This document shows, piece after piece, positions 48,301 through 63,300 of a DNA stretch of 64,000 nt; the stretch's first letter is position 1; each line of letters begins with the position of its first letter. The position numbers and the translations under genes are program-made. The notes beneath the pieces were generated by a model. It was not told the origin of the DNA, did not search any database, and was given only the letters and a program-made list of their open reading frames with translations. The stretch is from Edolisoma coerulescens (lineage: Eukaryota; Chordata; Aves; Passeriformes; Campephagidae): the NCBI GenBank assembly GCA_013397115.1, contig VWZW01000500.1:497455-561454 (forward strand), given 5' to 3'.

Positions 48301-51300
48301 ACTTCCCTGGGGAGCCTCTTCCTGTGACTGACCATCCCCTCAGCAAGGAAACTGCATAAGTATTTAATTATTTAAACAAAAACCCATCTGAAAACCTTCA
48401 AGAACAGGGGCCAGAATTGGAATTAAGGCACCTGAATCTGTATAAATATTTATCAGAAGCTGTTGATTTTGAGTTACCTTTGGGAGAATGTGCTTTGGAG
48501 GCTAGGGTGACACAATTACTTTTTCATCCTACTATGTGCTTGGTTCAAGCACCTGGAGAAAGACCAAGGAAGTACAGTGACTATTGAATATGGCCTAATT
48601 TTCTTCTAATGTTCATGTATTTTTTTTTCAGTGAGAAGAGTTCTTGTTAAACCAGACATAAAAGAACTTGATAAGTTGGAAGAGGAGGCACCTTTGCCTT
48701 TGTTACCTGTGTGAGTGGATTAAGTTAGCAAATAACCCACTGGCAAAACACACTGAGTTACGTGAGGGAAATTCTTGTTGAGCTGTGTGAACAGAGTTAT
48801 GGCACAGTATTAATTCTGGAGCCCCTTAATGGGACATTTTTAAATCTCTGTAGAGGATCTTGCATTTCAACATCTCTTACTCGAATGCTCTTCAAAGTTT
48901 TAGCACTGACAGTGTTTTATTACTGCTGTTACAGTTACATAGAGCAGCACTCATGACTGCAAATGAAACCTGGCTCTGAGTGCCCAGACACTAAAGTCAT
49001 AGTGCAGCTGCCTCTGGAATGACATTATGTGTGTATGGGGAAGTTTTCTGGCAGATAGCAGCATTGTTCAGCACTTTGACATCCTAAAACTGCATATAAT
49101 GCCAAGGTTTCATGTGATTTTGGTTTTATGAGGTGAAACCTTGAGACTGAAAGCAAATCTATTGTGCCCTCCCATTGTGGAAAAGGAGTTCAGGTAGATA
49201 GAATATAAATACCCAAATTGCATAATTTGCTGAGGCATCAGAGTGTGTGCTATCAAAATCTGGTGATAAATGCTTCCTGATAGCAGTTGGTGAAGTTAAG
49301 AGTTTACATTGAAAGAGCTTCTGGAAGAGCAGGTGATCTGAAAATACCATGGAGGATAAAGCATGTTTTATTAGAGTATCTTTATGACTTCCACTGCATG
49401 ATACTGAGGACATGTGTGTGGCATTTAATTTACAATTCATGCTAGAGAATAAGCTTTTGAATACTATCTTTTATAGCTAGTATTTTATTCAAGTAGTGCT
49501 TGAGCTCTTAATTTTTGTTTGTTTATTTGTTTTGGTTGGGTTTTTGATGGTTTTTCTTTTTTTAGAGGCCTGGATTTTTCTAGTACATGGCATAACAGTT
49601 ACATCAAAGCAAAGCAACAAATCATTTCCACCTTACATATTCTTCACCCCACAATGAAAACTCTACTGGATTTTGGTTATAGAGCATTCTTTAACTTTCT
49701 TCTAGTGGATTTCTCTAGTTCCAGGTAAAGTCTGTTCTGCTGAATTATTGACCCACATAGGTTTTTGAAGCTGGCAAAGATGAGTTTGTTCAGTTCTATT
49801 ATTTGTCATAGCGGAGTTTACATAACAAATTTCTTTGATGCACCATTTTTATGTACTGTGGTTAAGCTACTCTGTGTTATGACATGATTTTTCTTCTCTC
49901 TGTTATATATTTTATTGTTGCTTAAGTTGTTGGTAATACCAGACCTTTTGATTTATATTTTGCCTTTAATTCTGTAAAGTTCTTCCCATTATTCCCTTGT
50001 TCTTAATGCTTAATTCCCATAGAAGTCTGTTTAAAGTAGCATTTGAAAAATCAACTTCTAGTAGTATTATCATCTGTCGGGAATTCTGTGCTAACTCTGA
50101 AGATCAAACTTCTTGCTGGTTTTCATCAGTTGAATTTTCTGTTTAATCTTGGAACTTAAAATTTTCATAGTTTTCAAAAAGATAATTTTCAAACTATTTT
50201 TCTTCATTACTGTTTCTGGTAATTGTTCTCTATTTCCTGGAGTTTGAGGTAGGCTTTTTCTTTCCTTTTAGTCTACTGAAGCAATGCATAAGTTCCCACT
50301 GTGGTTTCTGCTAGAGAAAGACTGGATTTGTAATACAAAAGTTTGTATTGTTATCTTACTCCATGTTTGGTTTGTTGAAATTTTGTCTATAAAGTTGCCT
50401 CTAACTTTCTTTTCCAGAGAGAAAGGACCAATTGACTGTAAATCTCTTAAAACTGATGCATCTCTAAGCTGTTCTAAAGCAGAAGAGGAGATAATGAGTA
50501 CGTGGTACCGAAGAGTTGTTGGCCTCTTTAGTCAGTCAGAGGCCTTGGATGGTGTGAAGTTGGATCAGCTTGAGTCTTTTTATAACTGTGTGGCTGTGCT
50601 TATGTCTAATCAGGTAAATATCTTTCCTCCCCATGATAAACTTAATGGGATTAAACCACTACTTACTTTGTGGAAAAATAATGGAACAACAATCTAATCA
50701 AGTCATGGTAATTTTTAAAAAAATAGAGGAAAATGCTTTCAAGATATTTCATTTCTACATACATGTATGAGTAATAGACTTACTTTTGTAGCAAAAATAA
50801 ATGTATAGACTTTCCTGAAATGTTTACTTGTTCATTAGTTGTTGTCAGTTAAGGGTTGGGACTAATATCTACTGGAGTTATTAGAAAAATTCACACTGCT
50901 TCAGTTTTCCATGGGTCAGACCAGAAGCACTAAAATGAATGCAAATCCTGGCTTACTGGAAGAGTGGAAAATGGGTTGGGCCTTTGTTATGTCAACTAAT
51001 AGGTGATCTATGTTATTACCTAGCTGAAAGGATTGCTGGGAAGGACAACTGAAGTTTTTGTGAAACTTTTTGATCCTGAAGACGGAAGTCGTCTGCCATT
51101 ATTTAAGATGGACTTGACTTATGATGAAAAAAGAATGGAGTTTTATCCAAGCTTACAAGACTTAGAAGAAGCAATTCTGTTTGTAGTAAATTGTATAGGA
51201 CAGACTCTCCAGGTGTGCTTTTGTCTTTATTTAAATATGTTATGGTTAAGATGCTCAGTCTGGGAAAATATTTGTGATTTAGGAGTCTGACTACCTTGGC

Positions 51301-54300
51301 AATGGGATCAGAATGCAACTCGTATTTATTTTCCACAATCATTCTACAGGTCACATCATGAATCTTGATGCCCAGCAGTACTCCAGGCTCTGAAAGTAAT
51401 TTTGTAATTCCTTGTTTATAAAAAATTGGTGCACCTGCTAGTGATTGTTTTAGTCTGCTCTTTGGGTCTGCAATTATAATAGTAACATCTTTAATTATAT
51501 GTGTGATGATTTACAATAAATTTGCATTAAAGTTGAGATCTCCAGAGAAAGACAAAGAAAATTAGAGTTGATATTCCTTTTCTTTCTAAGAAAAAGAAAA
51601 TACTCAAATCTCTAAAAACTAGTATATACAATATCAAAAGATTGATGTCTTGGGAACCTGTCTGTGGTTCCAGGGAAGAGAGCTTTTCTGGGGGTCTTAG
51701 ATGTGATCTGAGTATTGGTCACTAGTCACATGTGATGGTACTTTCAGAGAAGTGTTTTCGGGTTCGTTTTCTGTATTTGCACATATGATAGAATTTAGTC
51801 TTATGCAAGGTTGGATAATTTTTTTTTTCCTTTTACATATTTCCTGTTCAACTTCGTGCTTCAGGAAAAGTCATTCTACATGTGTATGAAGCACCTCAAC
51901 TTGGTCATGGTTAGGGTCTCATACTTCTGTGATTGTGTCTTCTGCAGGTTGCAATTTACTTTTAGAGTATATGTATCCTTGCACCACTTTTTAAAATTTA
52001 AATAATCAACACTTGCACTTCTCTTAGAACGTCCAGACGATGCGTGCTTGGCTAACGGGAGGCACAGCAACTCTGGATGCTGAGCTTCCTGCTCACATCG
52101 CACTATGGGCCAAGTCCACTCTGAAAAAATCTATCAGAGACAACTTAGAAGGCCCGAAGGAACATTTTAAAGGCTATGGTAAGTGATAGAAGAGTGTGTA
52201 AATAGCTGTGTCACCTCTTTGTAGTAAGTAACTTGCTATATGGCATATGCATTTTAGTAATGTAAATATGTTGTAATTGAATTGTAGTTGAAAGTTATGG
52301 CTGGCTTGTAGATGGAACTGCAGAGGAACGGATAAACAGATTTATAGCAGCACAACCCAGTTTTGATGAATACACTACTGTAAGTTTTAATTCTACAATT
52401 TATAAGTAATTTTTACTGTATATACAGCAATAATAAAAAGGTAACAGGATAACAGGTGCTTAGCCTTTAGCTAAAAATTTTATGGACTACCTACAACATA
52501 ACTGATTTTTCCCCTAAAAATCTGTGGTAAATAAAAGAAAATGTTACTTATTTTCTTCAGTGTCTAATACTTAATCATGTAGCCAAGTATTTAAACAATA
52601 GCTCTGAAGTGTAAAGTCTAATATTTTTCTGAAGTTCATAGATGAATTCTTCACCCTCAAGAAGGAAATCATGAGTTTGCCAGAGGTGATTTATTTCCCC
52701 ATGATCTGTTTAAATTGTGAGGATTTGAAGCAAGGTTTGGCTAATTGTGCAAACAACTTTGCAAAAATGCTAATGGACAAAATATTTACAGATTACAGGC
52801 AGGAAAATGAAAGGTAAGTAGATTTTTTCTGCTTGTGAATGTTCTATGTGTTAAATGCATAGTAGAAACATGTAGGAGAAATACAAATATACCATACTTC
52901 TGCTTACAGAAGGTTCTTGGCTAACTAATGATCTAATGCAGTTTGCACCAGCTGTTGTACTTTATCTGCTTTTTAGTCTCAAAAAAAGGTAGGAGAACAT
53001 ATTAGTATAGACTTGGATATTGGAGGACCTAAAAGATCAAAGAACTAAGATCACAGAACTTCATTACTGTTCTGGATTTTTAAGTGTGAATTACAGTATT
53101 ACTGCACTGTCAGAAGGAAAGGCTAGTTAGACTCTCTTAGTACCTAAGAGATACCTCAGCAGGGCTGCTCTCAAGCCATTCCTCTCCATTTGTGTTTGTG
53201 CTGGGTGTTACTCCATCCTGGGTGCAGAATCTGGCGTTTCAACTCATTACATTCCATCCCCTTAATCACAGTGAAATGTTTCATTCTGCAAGGTGTCCCA
53301 TCCTTCAAGAGAGTCAGCAGCACCTCACAGTTGTATGATGAGCAAACTTGCTGATGATGCATTCAACTCCTGCATCCAAATCGTTGATAAATACATTGAA
53401 CAGAACTGGCCCAGAAGTGAATCCTGAGCACTGCTGGTAACAGTCACCAGCCATTTGCTACACCCCCTTGAGCTCTGCACTTCACCAGTTCTTCACCCAG
53501 CACACCATGAACCCACTCATCCCATACCTGGACAACTTGTCTAGAAGGATTCTGTAAAGGATCAAAAGCCTTATTAAAACGGAGAAAAATTATATCCACC
53601 ACCTTCCCTTCATCCCCTATATGGGTGAACTTATCATAGGATATCAATTTAGTTAAGCAGGAGGTTAATTTGCAGGTATGGATTAAGTCATGAGGAAACT
53701 CTTGCTACATTTTTTAGTTAAAATGAACAATTGTGGCCAGGTTTTATAGTGATTCCACATTACCAAAGTGAGAAAATATTTACTAGAAAAGTATTTTTGT
53801 GTGCACTGATGATACTTTTCTGAAGTTCTTTTACTAACAACAGGTAACTGAAGCATTTATTTCAGAAGAATACCCCAAAATCCAAACAAAGCAATTATTG
53901 CAAGTCAGAAACCAGTATTTGTCTAGACTGACTTGGTCATATTCCCTTTCTAGTTTCATAAATAGTGGAATTTGTGCAGGGATAATACTTAAAAAAGTAA
54001 TTTGAATTTTTAATTACATTGAAGCTGAGCTTGAAGCCAGTCAAACTAAAATCTTAAAATGTTGGTATTTTATGTAAAATAAAACAATAGGATATGCAGT
54101 GAATTTGAAACCATTAAGGAATGCGCATTAAAAGTTCCTGAGTCAACAGAAGAAATGGTAGAAATAATGGATTACATAAAGAGGGTCAAAACCAAAGATA
54201 TTAAGGACCTGGCACAAAGGAGCAAGGTAAATGACTATCCTTTAATTCTTGATCTTTTATTAGATATGCTGGCCTATACAAATAGAGAATTCATTCTGGA

Positions 54301-57300
54301 GTGCAGACTTTTGTCTGCCTGTGTGAATAAACTCAGTGGTACTTCAGATAGAAGTGGGAAGTCCAGCTTATTCTTTGCCAAATGCCTTTGCTTCTGTTCC
54401 CTGATCCCATTCATGTGTTCTGCATGTCCGTGAGGAAATGCAGCTTTTAATAAATCACTCAGTTTATTTTTTGTACCTGGAGACTTACTTTAGGACTGCT
54501 TAAAAATCTCTTTGTGAAAATGTAGCAGAAAAGTATAAAGAACACTTTATGTGTAAAAACAGTCAACAGACTTTGAACACACGAGAAACAATTCACTCTT
54601 TCAGCAGAATACAGGTGATGTTACATTAGGAGTAGTTTGTGTGTGCATGTGTGAATATGTATCAGATTTTCTGTTATGGTAATAGGTCTATAAATATAAC
54701 ACATATTTATGTCTACAGAAATTACATTTTGTGTATTTTTAATAACATTAGGATTTCTGCATATAGATGTACAGACCACAGGAGTCATATTTAGAGAAAC
54801 AAGCTCATGATCAGGGCAGGGATTTGAAAAATATTACACATATATTTCGAATGTTAATATTCAATTGGCTGAAATAGCTCTGAATTCTGAAACGTTCATG
54901 AAATGTAGATTTCTATTTTGTCTTTGTGGATAATGTTGTCCTACCCTATATTATAAACAGACCTATGATACCTAAAGTTTGTGAAATCTCTTTTTGTAGG
55001 AGTGCTGTCGGCAAATGATTTACTTGATAAATGTTTTTCCATTTGCTCCTGAAGACATTGAACTAAATTCAACAGCGATATTATGGCCAAAGAAGATTAA
55101 CCTCATTTTTAAAGAGCATGATGTTGTAAGAGCATTTTCTTAGTTTATGGTATATTTTGTCTTGTTAGACTTCTCAGTTTACTTGAGCTATTTATTTCCT
55201 CGACAGGCTAAATGTACATACACATATAACATGAACCATACTAATTTAGACATGCATGAATAACATTTCCAGATTTTTGTAACAAAAGTGGGCTTTTTGT
55301 CTATAAATTTTAAAACTGTCACTGTAACTTAAAAGCTTCAGCAAGTCTTATTATCTTAATATGCTTGTGGTCAGTACTAGGTAATACATACTGGTACATG
55401 AAAATTCACTACACTGCACGTGTCTAGTACTGAAAATGTAACTGTCAGGCCCTCAATAAGACTGAGTGTCTGGACAGGAAGTCAATTAGTTAAAATGGTA
55501 TTTTGTTCTGTCAAAAAAAGAACAGTGGGAACAATGTTCTCTAGCAATCATTAAGAGAAAATATGCAACATCTCATTTTCTCTGTGTGACTGTAGATTAG
55601 TTTTTTTCCACAGTCTGTATTCATCTTGCTTAGCATGCTTTGTCTCTGTCCATGATGCAGTCAAGCCTTTTAGGGTTCTCTTGCCTCTCTGTAGTAATTT
55701 AGCATAGATTTAATAATTTCTTCTAAAAATTTTAAAGAATTAATAATTAACATTTTTAAAAATCAGTATCTTTAAAATATTACAATTAAGGATTTCTCCT
55801 TTACTAAATTTTGTTTAGATACTAAGGCATATGTCCAAGGGTAATAAATATGCCTCTGACTGAAAAATACCCAGCTTGGGAGATTGCTATGTCTGTAAAA
55901 TACTTTGTTTGCATGTTATCCCCATGCAAACAAAGTATTCTTTTAATCCTCCAAAAATAAATCAGTAAAATTAATTTTCTACTTCTGTACAGAGAGTCCA
56001 TGATGCTTGTTCTAACTATTTTTAATGAAAAGGGTAGCACAGAGTGAATCTCATTGCTTAGTGAGAGTCCCTTGGCAGTGGGACCCTGTAGCTGCCTGTC
56101 AAGTGACTTGCGTTGTGCTAGAGGACAAGAGAAGTTTCACATCAAGTTTTCATGAGTCTGTATATTTGCATTCTGTACTCTCAGATATGAGTCTGTTCTT
56201 TTTCTAATGCAAAAGGAAAAGATTGGTTCCTCCTTTGGAGAAGTTCTGTTTGTCTGCTTCACAAATTTTGCATGGCAAGTAGGTGTCCTTGTCTTAGGAG
56301 GTCTCCTCTCTCTTGATTGATTTTTTCTTTGGTACCTTAAAACAAACCCTTGAGTGTGCAGACCCAGTGCTTTAAGGTGGTCTTATGTTGTAGAATTTCT
56401 GCCTTTTACAGCTACAGGTACATGTGGGATAGCATTGGCTTTCAACAACTGTAGGTGTTCTTTTTGGCAGCAAAATGCTGAATCCCAAGGATGAGAATAT
56501 CTATTTTTTTTTCTGTAATGCTTTCCTTTCTGTTGTCTGATTCCTGAAGGAGGCCTTTAAGGCAATCCTAACTGCTCTGATTATTGAGATGAAGGTTCCA
56601 TGCTAACACATGAGGGTTGCACACACTTAAGTGGGACATACAAAAAGAAATTTCAGTTGTTGTAAGGATAATAATTTATCTGTTTGTTTTCTGTCTGTTT
56701 TCACTAAATGCTTAGATGGTAGTTTGTATGTTAATCATTGAAACGACTTACAACCACCTTTGCATTGCTTTTTTGTCATGAAACAAATCAATTCTTTTGT
56801 AGCTGATTGAACAGGCTAAAACTAAAAGAGAACAAGAAACGGCAGAGAAATGTGATAACCTGCATGTTGAATTAGACAAGCTTTATAATTCTGTAATGGA
56901 ATTAGAAGAATACTCAGAACTGGATCGCTTGCAACAGGTTTGATTAATAGTATAAAATCGGTAGAAATGTTTTCTGTGTTTAATACACAAGGACCATGGA
57001 AAAAATTATAATTAAAAGTAATCAGTTTAACAAATGTGTACTGAAATATTTATTGTCCTCTTGCCACAGTGAACAAACTCATAAAATTACGTTTGTCCCC
57101 CTCCCATTTTTGTTTTTCATTGGCAATTAACATTTTACTTAGAGGAAAGTTTGCTATAAAGTTGTGCTTGAATTAGCTGATAGGTAATAATAATAGCAGT
57201 TCAGAAAGAGTGTCTGGTAGCAATTTGATTTTTTTTCCTACAAACCTCAAAACTTCATTGTTATGCTAGTGAAGAGCAGACCACTGGCTCCAAAACTTAG

Positions 57301-60300
57301 TGAATTTCTAGCAGTGTTTTTTAATTTCCAGAGCATGTCTTGTGCTTTAATTCGAGGATATTGCATAGTAAGAAATGTTGTTTTTTAAAAAAACAAAGCA
57401 CTTCAAAGCACTAAAAAGAAATCCTAAGCTAATAAATCCCAGTTGCCAATATGATATGCCAGATACGTAAAAAAGTGTGTGCCTGCCTCCGGAACAGTGA
57501 GTTTTAAAGCACAAACATTTTGAAAATACTCTAGAATTCAGTAATGAGAACTAATTTTATTTTTCATAATGTTCATCTGGGTTCTTCACAGTTTATGTAC
57601 TCATCAATAAGCAGACAAGTTTTAAAATCTTGATTTCTAAAATTTTAATATGAAAGGTTATAATATTTTGGTATCTTATTTTGATAGCTGTTCAGAACAT
57701 AATTTGGTTATTTCTCAAGACATACTGTTATTTGATTTCAGTATGTGACTGACCTGAGGACATTACAGAAAACAATCCAGGACACTGATGAAACACTAGC
57801 TGCTCTTAATAAAGAAGAGACTTTGCTTGGATGGAAACCAAGTGAATTCCCACTCCTCAACAACTTAAAAGCTGAGATAGAACCATTCCAGAAACTCTTC
57901 AATCTTATACTGAAATGGCAGCGAACAGAAAAAAGGTGATTCATCTCTTAATGCTCTAAGAGGGAGAGTGAGAAAAATGCTTATGGTGGTCTTGTTCATG
58001 TCAGATGTAGAATATGGATTTGTTTTCTTGTTAACATGTGTTATTAGCAAGCAAAGTAAAAGGGTAATATAACATACATATAAGGCTTGCTATTTTTAAT
58101 TCAGCTAGAAAAAATGCTGATTTGTTTTTATTTTTAAAATGTAATCATGGAATCATAGAATCATCAGATTTCCTAAGTTGGAAGGGACCCACAAGGATCA
58201 CTGAGTCCAAGTCCTGCACAGGACAGCCCCAAGAATTACACCATGTTCCTGAGAGCAGAGAAGCATATCTCAGGCTAGGTTCTAATTGTATTGGTCATGC
58301 TGGTGTAGCCTGTAATAGGACAAGCTCTGTGAAAGATATGTATTAAGAAGAAAAATTGTGTTATGAGCCATTTTGTGTTCCAGAAAAGGAAGAAATTCAA
58401 CTAGAAAGCTCATCATTTGTATGTAACCAAAACTGGTTTTAACCTAGCAGCTGTCCAAAATGGTGGATTCAAATGATTGTGTGGCTGTCTGGTGGCTAGG
58501 TCCGACCACAAAACTGTACTCTGTGTGTAAGTTAAGGGAGATTGTTTATTATTTCATGCATTCTTCAAAAGTTATAATGTGCTATGGCTGAAAGTGTGGG
58601 GGTTTTGAAAATACAAGACCTAGTGTATTTTTAAATGTCATCTGTCGATCTCTATCCAGAGGTTAACTTAAATATTTCTCCATTCATGCAGTTCCTCAGT
58701 TTCATTATGTGACTGACTCAAGAGAATTACACAAATACACAGAAGAATGTGGTTGAGCCACTTTTACTTGGGCATAAGAATTTTGCAAAGAACGACAATA
58801 ATGTGGAAGGAGAGCTTTGCTTTAATTTAAATAGCTATTAATGTGTTGCAAAACAAGTGATAATTATTTGTGGGCTAAACTTGTTATTCTGTTTTATAAC
58901 CTTATATTTTTTCTCAGATGGGTGGATGGGACCTTTTTGGAACTAGATGGGGAAAACATGGAGGCTGAGATTGAGGAGTTTTATAGAGAGATGTACAAAC
59001 TGTTAAGACTCTTCCAACAAAAGCAGAAGAAGGCGGCAGCGGACAAGAAAAAGGTAGTGCGACCCAAAGCTGCGAAGGGTAATCCAACTCTGACAATGTG
59101 TTCTTCAGTTCTGGATCAGATTAAAGAATTTAAGGTAAGAAAATGTGAGGGATATTAATATCTAATGCTGAGGGACAAATGCTAAATTCAGGGCTCAGTA
59201 CATGTAGGTGATGCAGTGTCAGAGAGAGAGAGAGAGAGTGTTTTGAACCCCCTTTTCCAAATTGTACTGTCCCATTCATTTTAATAAAATTGGATTTTTT
59301 AATATTTTTTTAATAGCTTTTGGAATTGTTAATGACTGAACACATACAGGAGAAAAGTCATTTTTGGATGCAGAAAAACATTTAAGGATGTAGTTGGGAA
59401 TTTTGAAATGGGACTCTGTTATGTTAATAGAAGCAAAATTTAGCATCACTGAAAAATTATACTTATGCTTAATAGTTTTGGTAGTTAATACAATTATTTA
59501 GAAATTGAATGGATAACTGGATGGAGCCATCTGCACTTTTTGGAAAAGATTTTCATGTCTTTGGCTGCTGTAGCAGAATTTTAAATGCACATGAAATATT
59601 ATTTAAAAATTAAGAAATAATGTATACGGCAATATTTACCTTGTAAATGTCTTTTCTGAATTAGGAGAATATTCCCACTGTGACTGTCTTTTGCAACCCT
59701 GGCATGAGAGAACATCATTGGCAGCAGATGTCAGATATAGTAGGATATGATATAACACCAGATGCTGGAACTACCCTGAGAAAAGTTTTAAAGCAGAATC
59801 TATCATCTTACTTGGAACAGTTTATGACAATAAGTGTAGCTGCAAGCAAGGTAAGCACAGAGGTTTGATAGTGACAAATATGACATCAGGTCTCTTAGTG
59901 AATACTTTTATGACTTACTAGCATCTTTTGCCTTTGCCATTATGCAACAGAAGAGGTTTGGTGAGACTTTGGCCCATTATATGTTAATGATGAGTGTAAG
60001 CATTTGTATCTCATGTGACGTCATTTCCCAAGTGTGCTGCTTTCTGTGTTCAAGAAAAGGAGATACTGAGGAAAAGTAAGAACAAGCAGTTAATTTGTGC
60101 TGCTAGAGTGAAATAGCTTATTCAGATAGGTAAGCTTATATATTGAATTAGTGAGTTGGAATAAAACAATTCTGTGACTAGACCGAGCTATTTTCTTTTT
60201 AAATAGGAATTTTCCTTGGAGAAAGCAATGCATACCATGATGGAAACCTGGGATTCAATTTCCTTCAACACAAATGTGTATCGTGAGACTGGTATTCATA

Positions 60301-63300
60301 TTCTGTCTTCAGTGGATGATATTCAGGCTCTTCTCGATGATCAGATTATGAAAATTCAGACAATGAGAGGATCACCTTTCATTAAGCCATTTGACAAGGA
60401 GATCAGGGTATAATAAGTACTTTTTTCAACCATTTTTATTTGTAGGATAACTGTGGTGCAATAGTGTACCAATCGTATTACAACTTTATTGTTTGAGTTG
60501 TTAATGAAATGCTTTCATTAATTTTTCAGCAAGAATCTTTTGAGTTTATATGAATCATACTTACCTTATTTCTGTTTTGGAATTCCCTCTTCTGCTCAGA
60601 TTCAAGTGCAACCTAGAGAACATGATTATTTTTTCTCTTATTTTGCAAAATCACTATTTCCATTAACCTTCTTAATAACTGGGAATTATATTTCTATTAT
60701 TGCTAATAAGAACACGTATTAATTCTTGAGTTTTGGACTCAAATTTTGAACTACAGTGTTTTCCTCTGGGCAAAGAAACTTCTTGATGGCTGGGAGAATG
60801 TTTTTTCATCAGACCTCAGAGCAATGATGGCAGTGCTTTACACCTGATTTTGAATTTCAGGGCTAGAGTAGTCTTTGTGGTGCTCACACCATAGCTATTG
60901 ACAGGAGAGAAGCTGGTGGAATTGCTTTGCAGTTACCCTCCCTAGTTCTTTGTTGGTTGTTGTGGGAAATGCTCAGGCTCAAGCAGGCTCAGAGAACATA
61001 TGTAGTATTTACACTTCACAGGCAGCCTCTCCAGCCTGCTCCAGTGGTATCTGCTATTGTCCACTTAAGGAACAGGATGCTGGATTTTCTTGATCTCTCC
61101 TATGAGCTGAGGTGGCTTTTCTGGTATTGTGTCCCTGCTGCCATTCAGCTACAAGAGCCCTTGCTGTGGGGAGATGAAAGGGAATTTATCACTGGTAGCC
61201 TCCTGGCTATTTCTTAACAATTAAGTTGTTGAAAGTTCATAGCACTAAAGTAATAAATGCATTTTGGAAAATTAATTTCCAAGTAAGTAAAAATTCCTGA
61301 GCTCCTTTGGCCATCTGTATGTGTGGAAGAACTTAAATACTCCTGAATATTATTTTTTTCATTTTGTTTATTGGTAGATTTTTTTTTTCTCTTTGGGAGC
61401 GAGAATAACACAATGTATACCTTTCCTGAATTTGTTGTCTCTAACATTATTTGCTTGGAAATGTCAAGTTAACGTTCTTTAAACATTTATTAAGGAATGG
61501 GAAAAACGCTTAATTCAAATTCAGGAGAATATTGATGACTGGCTGAAAGTGCAGGCACAGTGGCTGTATTTGGAACCCATCTTTTCTTCTGAGGATATTA
61601 TGCAACAGATGCCAGAAGAGGGGCAGCAGTTTCAGACTGTGGACAGGCTATGGCGACAGATTATGCAGTTTTGTGCCGAAGACCCAAAGGTAAGGAAAAT
61701 ATCCATTATTAACAGGAAACGGTAGCTTCTCTTGCCATTTTTCGGGGGGGGGTGATGCTTAGTTTTCAGAATATATGCAGTGAACTATGGTTTCAGTTTC
61801 CTAGGCTTTCTAGAAACAAAGTTATGTTGTTCCTTATTTGATTAACTTCTACTGTTTGAAATATCTCATTTATAGCTGAGAGTTTGCACACGTTTGTTGT
61901 TACAGGTTCTTGCTGCTACTTCCTTGCCAGGATTAACAGAGAAGCTTCAGACCTGTAATGAGCTTCTTGACAAAATCATGAAAGGGCTTAATGCTTACCT
62001 TGAGAAAAAACGTCTCTTCTTTCCCCGGTATGATGAGCTTTGGTTATTTAAAACCCACAGATTCTGAATGGGTTTTTTTGTTGTGAATAAGATCAGTCTT
62101 AAAAATAGCTTGATAATGCAGTTGTGTTTCTTTTTTGTTCTTTCTGATTTTTAGCTTCTTTTTCTTGTCTAATGATGAAATGTTGGAGATCCTCTCGGAG
62201 ACTAAGGATCCTCTTAGAGTTCAGCCTCACTTGAAGAAGTGTTTTGAAGGCATTGCTAAGCTGGATTTCCTTCGTAATTTGGATATTAAAGGAATGTGTA
62301 GTTCTGAAGGCGAGCGTGTACAACTGATTTCAAACATTTCTACTTCTGAAGCTCGAGGTGCAGTGGAGAAATGGTTAATTCAGGTAGAAGATATTATGCT
62401 GAAGACTGTACGTGATGTGATTGCCAGATCACGAATGGTATGGGGTTTGTGATAATTTAAGAACTGTAGCACCTATCTTTGTTTTATGGCTGTCTCTTGG
62501 CTTTCTCAAATTCTTTCTCAACACAGGAGTTGATGAAGTTATGGGGTCAGGACCAAGTTAACATAACTTGTATTTATAGGCCAGTGACATATGTTAGAGT
62601 TTAGTTTGAATAAGAATCAAGTAATTTTCCTATAACACTGGATATAAATTCTTCTAAAGCTTTCACAACAATACTATTTTACAGGATATATCACCTGATG
62701 TAGTAGTTCAGGTTTCTTAGGAATTAGAAATATGACACTTGAAATGTGCTTATTTCCTCCTAAAAGAAAATCATTAGACAGAAGATGTTTCTTTGTATGA
62801 AGTTAACAAGTTGTGAATATTTCTGCAATATGGAAAGATAATTCTAAGAATATTTTAAATTATTGGGTAAAAAATTGTAAACCTAAGGGGAAAAGAGCAT
62901 TTAAAGCTCCATTTGGACATTGCAAATAGGAAAATAGTATTCTTTTAGCAAAGAATGTTAATAGCATTACATTATAAGCTTCCAAGCTTATAAGCTGCAA
63001 CCATGTATTACATTGTGATATATATTCCCAGACACTGTGTTTCTATAATGTATTTAATTCTTTCAGGCATATCTAGAGACTGAGAGAAAGAGCTGGGTTC
63101 TGGAGTGGCCTGGCCAAGTAGTGTTGTGTGTGTCTCAAATGTACTGGACAAGTGAGGTGCATGAAGTTCTTCACGATGGACCCAAGGTATTGTGTAATGC
63201 ATAATTTTTAAAAATCTTACTTAGTGTTTAATTTCAGCTGATGTACTTTGCTTAATTAAACGGTTTTTTGCAGTCAAAATAAAATTTGAAAAATGAGCAT

